Source: Patescibacteria group bacterium
GTDB lineage: Bacteria > Patescibacteriota > Minisyncoccia > Phycocordibacterales > UBA12079
Direction: 5' to 3'
Assembly: GCA_018821685.1 (NCBI GenBank)
Contig: JAHJLO010000043.1
Span: 1 to 8,254, forward strand
DNA: 8,254 nucleotides
Part shown: positions 4,670 to 8,254 of the stretch, in pieces
Position numbering within the stretch: position 1 is the first letter of the stretch
How the letters are laid out: each line of letters begins with the position of its first letter
Position numbers and translations under genes: made by a program
Notes under the pieces: model-generated
The model's database searches: none
The model's input: the letters and a program-made list of their open reading frames with translations, nothing else
What the model was told of the DNA's origin: nothing

Positions 4670-5758
4670 TTATAAAATAAAGACCAAATACCAAGAAAGT
4701 AAGAACAAGGATCCCCACCAACCAATTATTGAAAAAATTAAACTTACACCGACTCCTAATTTAATTTTAAATGGTAATAATTCTTTAACCCGACCTTCTT
4801 TTTCTCTCTTCAACAAAAACGGGCTAATATAAAAACTTAAGTATATTCCGTTTAACACAAGTAAGACTAAAGCAATTAGTTGAAAGGTTGCAACAGATGA
4901 AATTCCAGAACCAGTAGCATTGTAAAAAATAGTCGCTCCGATTACTGCTAAAATAATTCCAATCCAAATAAGAGGTTTCGTAACTTTATGTGCGCGTATA
5001 GTTGTTTCTGTCCAATATCCAGAATTTATTCCTAAAAATCCGAGAGTGTCGATAACCGTCACCGCACCTAAACCGATCACAAAACCTGCTATAAAAATAA
5101 ATAGTCCCCAAATTTCTCTCCAAGGAATATCTTGGTCGCCAACGACTTTTAATTTAATCTTTACAATATCTTTTAGAAGCGATCCAAAAGAAACATTGTT
5201 AAAATCTTCTTTTGTTCCGATACCCAAAGAAAAATCACCTGTCTGTTTATTAGGTTCAAAAATTAAAATAAAATATTCCTCACCTGCTTTTACAAAAACT
5301 TTTTCTTCATTACCGTGATAAAGTTTTTCAACACTATAGGGTTCAAAGAATATTTCCCTCTCAACATCTCTTGGCGTTTCTACCAGTAAAGCATCGTAAC
5401 CTGCCGGTAATTTAAAATTTATTTTATTATCAAAATTTAATAAACCCTCTTTATAAATCAAAGCAACCGATGGATAAAAATTTTCATTGGAAGGGCGGAC
5501 AGGAACCAAAACTTCAATAGGTATTTCTTCATCATTTTCTGGAGTAAATTTATACAAACGAGCTTGTTCAGGTTTCGAAATAGAATCATAAACAGCTTGA
5601 GAAGTAATGGTTGGGTCTTTAATTTCTTGAGCCGCTTCTAGGTTGACTGAGTTATTAACAAAAATTTCCTCACTAGATGAAATTAAAAGATTTGGTTGGT
5701 GAGCACTCACCAACATTGGAAACATAAAGAAAATTACAATAAGGAGAATATTTTTCAT
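4670..5758 (-). CDS. Exported beta-domain protein with four C-terminal membrane segments
   Basis: A 362-residue protein with a signal peptide at 1-19 (MKNILLIVIFFMFPMLVSA|H), an outside domain of about 190 residues, and four membrane segments at about 216-240, 262-280, 288-312 and 333-360. The outside domain looks like a beta-sandwich of the pre-peptidase C-terminal kind (QARLYKFTPENDEEIPIEVLVP early; AGEEYFILIFEP and TGDFSLGIGT late), typically an accessory binding module with no catalytic residues. I do not recognise the membrane domain; RAHKVTKPLIW before the second segment contains a histidine worth noting but proves nothing. An extended -10 box (5767-5775) sits 8 nt before the ATG, predicting an mRNA with almost no leader. 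It is probably the first gene of a unit with DUF378. Function unknown. Confidence 0.85.
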   Translation of the reverse strand: MKNILLIVIFFMFPMLVSAHQPNLLISSSEEIFVNNSVNLEAAQEIKDPTITSQAVYDSISKPEQARLYKFTPENDEEIPIEVLVPVRPSNENFYPSVALIYKEGLLNFDNKINFKLPAGYDALLVETPRDVEREIFFEPYSVEKLYHGNEEKVFVKAGEEYFILIFEPNKQTGDFSLGIGTKEDFNNVSFGSLLKDIVKIKLKVVGDQDIPWREIWGLFIFIAGFVIGLGAVTVIDTLGFLGINSGYWTETTIRAHKVTKPLIWIGIILAVIGATIFYNATGSGISSVATFQLIALVLLVLNGIYLSFYISPFLLKREKEGRVKELLPFKIKLGVGVSLIFSIIGWWGSLFLLSWYLVFIL

Positions 5759-5766
5759 TTACCCAA

Positions 5767-5775
5767 ATTATAACA
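5767..5775 (-). promoter_or_regulatory. Extended -10 promoter next to the start codon
   Basis: TGTTATAAT (TGn plus perfect TATAAT) ends 8 nt before the ATG at 5758. No -35 is evident, as often seen with extended -10 promoters. A start 7 nt downstream would leave a leader of about one or two bases. Confidence 0.65.
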
Positions 5776-5817
5776 CGTTATCTTATTTATATATTCTATA
5801 TTGTTGATAGGTAAAAA

Positions 5818-6330
5818 TTAAATCTTTCTTGAGTCGTAGGCCCAATGTAATAGCGACTGTCTTTGTTTGGGACGACAGTCTAAGTCTTTCCTTTTACAAT
5901 TATTTTTTACAGCACCTAGATGTCTTGTATAGGCCTTCCATCTACTAATCTGTTTTTTATCTTCTTCTGGAATTCTACGCCCTATATAATATCGACAATA
6001 CCACTGAAACCAACCTCGAGGGTCTTCTTTGTAAATCCAACCTTTTTCTTTCCAAACTTTTAAAGGTTGGCTGGCATCAACTTTAAAATAATTTAATTCT
6101 GGGCTATGCCCCACTGTTTTCTCTGGATGAAGTTTTGCTTTCGTAAACCAATTTTTTGGAAATTCTTTTCGACAGTCTCTCATATACCGACCACCAAAAA
6201 CACCTAGCTCTAACATCTCTTTTGGAGTTAATTCGGGTTTAAAATCTTTTGCAAAATTTTTACCCACTGGTTCAGAGATAATATAAGAATATTTCTTTTG
6301 CATTTTATCTCTGACTAAAACTTTTTTCAT
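5818..6330 (-). CDS. Conserved uncharacterised protein rich in W, R and C
   Basis: A 170-residue soluble protein. The sequence looks like a widely distributed but uncharacterised family; I cannot name it or assign a function. Conserved-looking blocks are GVFGGRYMRDCRKEFPKNWF (43-62), DPRGWFQWYCRYYIGRR (103-119), ISRWKAYTRHLGAVKNNC (128-145) and CRPKQRQSLLHWAYDS (152-167). Four cysteines (53, 112, 145, 152) are present, but spaced irregularly for a simple zinc finger. The many arginines and aromatics would suit nucleic-acid or cofactor binding, which is speculation. The start at 6330 places an extended -10 box (6338-6346) 7 nt upstream; a second ATG at codon 10 is possible. It has its own promoter and lies 33 nt after the upstream gene's stop. 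Confidence 0.85.
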   Translation of the reverse strand: MKKVLVRDKMQKKYSYIISEPVGKNFAKDFKPELTPKEMLELGVFGGRYMRDCRKEFPKNWFTKAKLHPEKTVGHSPELNYFKVDASQPLKVWKEKGWIYKEDPRGWFQWYCRYYIGRRIPEEDKKQISRWKAYTRHLGAVKNNCKRKDLDCRPKQRQSLLHWAYDSRKI

Positions 6331-6337
6331 ATATAAA

Positions 6338-6346
6338 ATTGTATCA
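6338..6346 (-). promoter_or_regulatory. Extended -10 promoter next to the start codon
   Basis: TGATACAAT (TGn plus TACAAT) ends 7 nt before the ATG at 6330, so transcription would be expected to begin at or next to the start codon. It lies in the 33-nt gap after the preceding gene. Confidence 0.6.
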
Positions 6347-6363
6347 TAGTTATTTTTTGTTTT

Positions 6364-6720
6364 TTATATAAATAAGCTATAGATTAGTTTTAAAAAAGAA
6401 ACTAATCCAAAAATGACTCCGGCTTTTCTTAATATTGTCTCATTTTTCCATTCTTCCTTTATTTGATTTAAAATCTTTTTTCCTCCCAAACCAACTTTTT
6501 TTATAATTTTAGATAGAGGGATTGTTATATAAAAGAAAAAGAAAGATAAACCTAGATATAAGAAGAAACGCATAATCAAATCAACCCAGTTTAATTCAAT
6601 CTCAAATTCTTTTGTAAAATTAAAAATAATAACAAAAAATAACGACACAAAAAACATCCCAGAAAATTCTAAAGCTATTAACCTTTCATCTAAATCTTTA
6701 ATTTTTTCTTCTAAATTCAT
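6364..6720 (-). CDS. Three-helix membrane protein of unknown function
   Basis: A 118-residue protein that I do not recognise. It starts with a charged amphipathic helix (LEEKIKDLDERLIALE, 3-18), then membrane segments at about 18-36, 46-68 (phenylalanine-rich LSFFFFYITI) and 99-118, ending at the membrane with SLFI. A basic loop (SKIIKKVGLGGKKILNQIKEEWKNE, 70-94) joins the second and third segments and is probably cytoplasmic. The start at 6720 is supported by an extended -10 box 6 nt upstream, predicting a leaderless mRNA. It follows the toxin-antitoxin pair, but its own promoter and the hairpin at 6773-6791 suggest a separate unit. Confidence 0.75.
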   Translation of the reverse strand: MNLEEKIKDLDERLIALEFSGMFFVSLFFVIIFNFTKEFEIELNWVDLIMRFFLYLGLSFFFFYITIPLSKIIKKVGLGGKKILNQIKEEWKNETILRKAGVIFGLVSFLKLIYSLFI

Positions 6721-6726
6721 AATTTT

Positions 6727-6735
6727 ATTCTAACA
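6727..6735 (-). promoter_or_regulatory. Extended -10 promoter next to the start codon
   Basis: TGTTAGAAT ends 6 nt before the ATG at 6720. The 28 nt from 6716 to 6743 match those at 8140-8167, upstream of the acetyltransferase gene, at all but one position. Confidence 0.65.
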
Positions 6736-6772
6736 TTTTTAATGCTTAATTATTATTTGTTTTGGGGTTGTG

Positions 6773-6791
6773 AAAGGCTCCTGAAGCCTTT
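6773..6791. terminator. Hairpin after the toxin gene, possible terminator
   Basis: AAAGGCT and AGCCTTT pair around a 5-nt loop, 7 nt past the stop codon of the Doc-like gene. A U-rich tail follows only on the plus strand (TATTTCTTTATTT). On the minus strand it is followed by CACAACCCC, so termination there would be weak. Confidence 0.4.
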
Positions 6792-6798
6792 TATTTCT

Positions 6799-7224
6799 TT
6801 ATTTCCAATCTACTAAATAATCACTTAAAAAAGTTTCTATAGCATTGACTGTATCTTTTTTTAGACGAGGATTGCTCTCAGCAACCCATCTTGCAAAATT
6901 ATAAAATTCTTGGTTATCAACCTTAACCCATTTTTTATTTCTCATTAAAAAATAAAGTAATGTTGTCATTGCGATTCTTTTATTTCCATTTTTAAAAGGG
7001 TGATTCTTTACCATTAAATAAAACAGTATGGAAGCTTTTTTCAAAAGCCCTGGATATAATTGTTTACCACCAAAAGTTTGAAAAGGTTGTTCTATTGAAC
7101 TCTCAAGAGAATTTGTATAGCGAGTACTAAAATCTGGAATGGGTTCATTCCAGTCCATAGTTTCCTGAGCCAATCTATGAGCAACGTATTCAATATCTGC
7201 TACTGTTAGTCTTTCTATTATCAT
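6799..7224 (-). CDS. doc: Doc-type toxin (Fic superfamily)
   Basis: A 141-residue protein, near the usual Doc length. The diagnostic loop HPFKNGNKR is at residues 75-83 and matches the Doc form HxFx(D/N)(A/G)NKR, in which lysine replaces a glycine of AMP-transferring Fic enzymes. The P1 phage Doc is a kinase that phosphorylates elongation factor Tu and stops translation; the same reaction is inferred here. An N-terminal Doc-like stretch (LTVADIEYVAHRLAQE) and the helix after the motif (RIAMTTLLYFLMRN) fit the fold. No inhibitory (S/T)xxxE(G/N) motif was noticed within it, consistent with inhibition by a partner protein. The ATG is 2 nt after the upstream gene's stop, so translation is probably coupled, with GGTAAAG in the partner's last codons as a weak binding site. 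Confidence 0.9.
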   Translation of the reverse strand: MIIERLTVADIEYVAHRLAQETMDWNEPIPDFSTRYTNSLESSIEQPFQTFGGKQLYPGLLKKASILFYLMVKNHPFKNGNKRIAMTTLLYFLMRNKKWVKVDNQEFYNFARWVAESNPRLKKDTVNAIETFLSDYLVDWK

Positions 7225-7226
7225 GA

Positions 7227-7505
7227 TTATTCTTTACCTAAAAGACGAAGGGTGTCTCCATATTCATCAACAATTTTTTCTACCATTTTTTCAATCTCTT
7301 CTTTTTCTTTTTGAGTCAATTCTTTATACTTTCCATCATTAAGCATGTTTGAAACATAACCCATCGGAATAGCATAAGAACGCCCAATTCTTTCAGCAGG
7401 AACCTGACCTTTTGTAATTTTTTTTAAAACAGCAGTTCTGCTTATTCCAAGAATTTTAGCAAAGTCCGAAACAGAAATATGTGTTTTGTTTGTTTTATTT
7501 TCCAT
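7227..7505 (-). CDS. Excisionase/MerR-like DNA-binding protein, likely antitoxin to Doc
   Basis: A 92-residue protein. Residues 10-30 are a helix-turn-helix (ISVSDFAKILGISRTAVLKKI), followed by a wing-like segment GQVPAERIGRSYAIP (33-47), the pattern of excisionase-type HTH_17 domains. Residues 60-90 are a charged helical tail (ELTQKEKEEIEKMVEKIVDEYGDTLRLLG) that could wrap the toxin. It lies immediately before the Doc-like gene, so it is inferred to be its antitoxin and repressor, taking the place of Phd, which has a different fold. Two identical-half-site palindromes lie between it and its promoter and probably bind it. The ATG at 7505 has no Shine-Dalgarno and a leader of about 50 nt. Confidence 0.8.
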   Translation of the reverse strand: MENKTNKTHISVSDFAKILGISRTAVLKKITKGQVPAERIGRSYAIPMGYVSNMLNDGKYKELTQKEKEEIEKMVEKIVDEYGDTLRLLGKE

Positions 7506-7535
7506 AATTTATTGGTAACTTAATTTTTTTACTAG

Positions 7536-7551
7536 GTTATCAGTTGATAAC
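7536..7551. promoter_or_regulatory. Operator 1 of the toxin-antitoxin unit
   Basis: Palindrome GTTATCA-GT-TGATAAC, extended by one G-C pair at each end. It lies downstream of the -10 box, in the transcribed leader. Its half-sites are identical to those of operator 2, with centres 32 bp apart (about three helical turns), which suits cooperative binding on one face. Confidence 0.8.
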
Positions 7552-7565
7552 CTGATTTATTTACA

Positions 7566-7594
7566 AGGTTATCAAATGATAACTAAAATGTCAA
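7566..7594 (-). promoter_or_regulatory. Promoter of the toxin-antitoxin unit
   Basis: TTGACA (7594-7589), a 17-bp spacer and TAACCT (7571-7566) on the minus strand. Operator 2 covers most of the spacer and part of the -10 box, so bound repressor would block polymerase. This fits the autoregulation usual for toxin-antitoxin units. Confidence 0.65.
7568..7583. promoter_or_regulatory. Operator 2 of the toxin-antitoxin unit
   Basis: Palindrome GTTATCA-AA-TGATAAC, the same half-sites as operator 1. It overlaps the -10 box of the promoter. Confidence 0.8.
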
Positions 7595-7682
7595 TGCCCT
7601 CTGACTCGCCGTCAAAAGCTTTTTTAGTAGGGATTTTTTAATTCCTCTGAATCATTAAGTTGTTTATTGTTTTCTTTTTACT
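7595..7682. other. Gap between the acetyltransferase and the toxin-antitoxin promoter
   Basis: No gene is visible. It is AT-rich with one GC-richer patch (about 7598-7615) next to the -35 box. I see no convincing terminator for the acetyltransferase gene. Confidence 0.5.
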
Positions 7683-8144
7683 CTATATTTCCATTTTTAA
7701 ACTTATCTGGTAATCTTTGAAACCTTGTTTTTTCCACAAAGCTAAAGCTTTTTTATTTCGAGCATCAACATGCATTTCTATATATTTAACTTTATTCTTT
7801 TTCAACCAAGACATTTGTTTTTCAAAGAGACCTCTTCCGGCACCTTTTCCTCGATGTTCAGGCTTAACAAAAATAGAAATCAATTTTCCTATTTTTGGAG
7901 CCCGAGTTTTAGGTATTGAAACAATGGAGGATTGCCCAAAACCAACAGCGTCTCCGTCGTCATTTTTCGCAATTAAAAATTGAACATTTTTTTTCTTTAA
8001 CTGGTCACCATAAAATTTCCGATGGTCTTCATACTTTTCATATATTTTATAATAATCATCAAACTTATAATGAAAATCTAACATTAGACTCGCTAATTCT
8101 AAAATATCATCTAAATCTTTTACTGTGGCTTTTTTTATTTTCAT
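7683..8144 (-). CDS. GNAT family N-acetyltransferase
   Basis: A 153-residue protein of the usual single-domain GNAT length. It starts with KIKKATVKDLDDILELA, the common first strand and helix. Motif A is ISIFVKPEHRGKGAGRGLFE, with the acetyl-CoA-binding RGKGAG at 98-103. Motif B is DARNKKALALWKKQGF (127-142), with the N, alanine-rich helix and GF typical of the family. It would transfer an acetyl group from acetyl-CoA to an amine; the sequence does not identify the substrate (protein, polyamine, antibiotic or metabolite). An extended -10 box ends 6 nt before the ATG, predicting a leaderless mRNA, and the ATG is 4 nt after the upstream gene's stop, so it may also be read from that gene's transcript. 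Confidence 0.9.
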   Translation of the reverse strand: MKIKKATVKDLDDILELASLMLDFHYKFDDYYKIYEKYEDHRKFYGDQLKKKNVQFLIAKNDDGDAVGFGQSSIVSIPKTRAPKIGKLISIFVKPEHRGKGAGRGLFEKQMSWLKKNKVKYIEMHVDARNKKALALWKKQGFKDYQISLKMEI

Positions 8145-8148
8145 AATT

Positions 8149-8253
8149 TTATTTTAACATTTTTAATTCTTTTACTTTTTCTTCAAAATTTTCTCCCACC
8201 TTAATATGTTTTATAGATAAACCAACTTTTTCATAAATTTTATTGAAAGATCG
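8149..8253 (-). CDS. C-terminal end of an unidentified gene (cut by the window edge)
   Basis: The minus strand is open for 34 codons from the window edge to a TAA at 8149, while the other two frames are closed. The peptide ends KHIKVGENFEEKVKELKMLK, lysine- and glutamate-rich like its neighbours. It is too short to identify. The last codons contain the extended -10 box of the acetyltransferase gene, which starts 4 nt after this stop. The frame could be chance, but its position and composition suit a real gene. Confidence 0.5.
   Translation of the reverse strand, partial: RSFNKIYEKVGLSIKHIKVGENFEEKVKELKMLK
8151..8159 (-). promoter_or_regulatory. Extended -10 promoter next to the start codon
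   Basis: TGTTAAAAT ends 6 nt before the ATG at 8144 and overlaps the last codons of the upstream frame. With the sites at 5767, 6338 and 6727 it defines a shared motif, TGnTAnAAT, placed 6-8 nt before a start codon. Confidence 0.6.
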
Positions 8254-8254
8254 G

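Noticed and set aside
4603..4725. 41-residue N-terminal extension of the DUF378 protein
   Set aside because: It overlaps the end of the upstream gene in another frame, is not membrane-like, and exceeds the family length; the ATG at 4602 is preferred.

Overview
The window is AT-rich bacterial DNA in which every supported gene reads on the minus strand. The left quarter is the 5' two thirds of a 23S rRNA gene. The genes to its right are small and mostly uncharacterised, with several short membrane proteins. Together with weak or absent ribosome binding sites, a 23S gene not preceded by 16S and a large insertion in the 23S gene, this suggests a reduced-genome lineage such as Patescibacteria (CPR). 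That placement is inference; no search was possible.

Layout, left to right. 1-2340: 23S rRNA, 3' end outside the window. Helix 45 is extended and carries a roughly 240-nt intervening sequence, inside which sits a tRNA-like fold with a canonical D-arm but no T-arm. 2340-3450: no protein gene. It holds, in order of transcription (right to left), a strong TTGACA/TATACT promoter, a short leader with a mutually exclusive stem and terminator, six near-perfect hairpins with a shared apex and base but different, co-varying stems, a boxA-like site, a candidate TATAAT box and two hairpins beside the 23S 5' end. 3452-3694: a small secreted protein with its own promoter, perfect Shine-Dalgarno and terminator. 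3830-3960: a cluster of palindromes, one with 32-bp perfect arms. 3970-5758: a membrane-anchored winged-helix protein, a DUF378 membrane protein and a signal-peptide plus beta-domain plus four-helix membrane protein. 5818-6720: a conserved uncharacterised protein and a three-helix membrane protein. 6799-7594: a Doc-type toxin with an excisionase-like DNA-binding partner, preceded by two identical-half-site operators overlapping the promoter. 7683-8253: a GNAT acetyltransferase and the C-terminal end of another gene.

Two expression styles coexist. Four genes have an extended -10 box (TGnTAnAAT) ending only 6-8 nt before the ATG, which predicts leaderless or nearly leaderless mRNAs. The small secreted protein instead has a -35/-10 promoter, a leader and a perfect AAGGAGG. 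The most unusual parts are the tRNA-like insertion inside 23S rRNA and the co-varying hairpin array with its attenuator-like leader upstream of the 23S gene.
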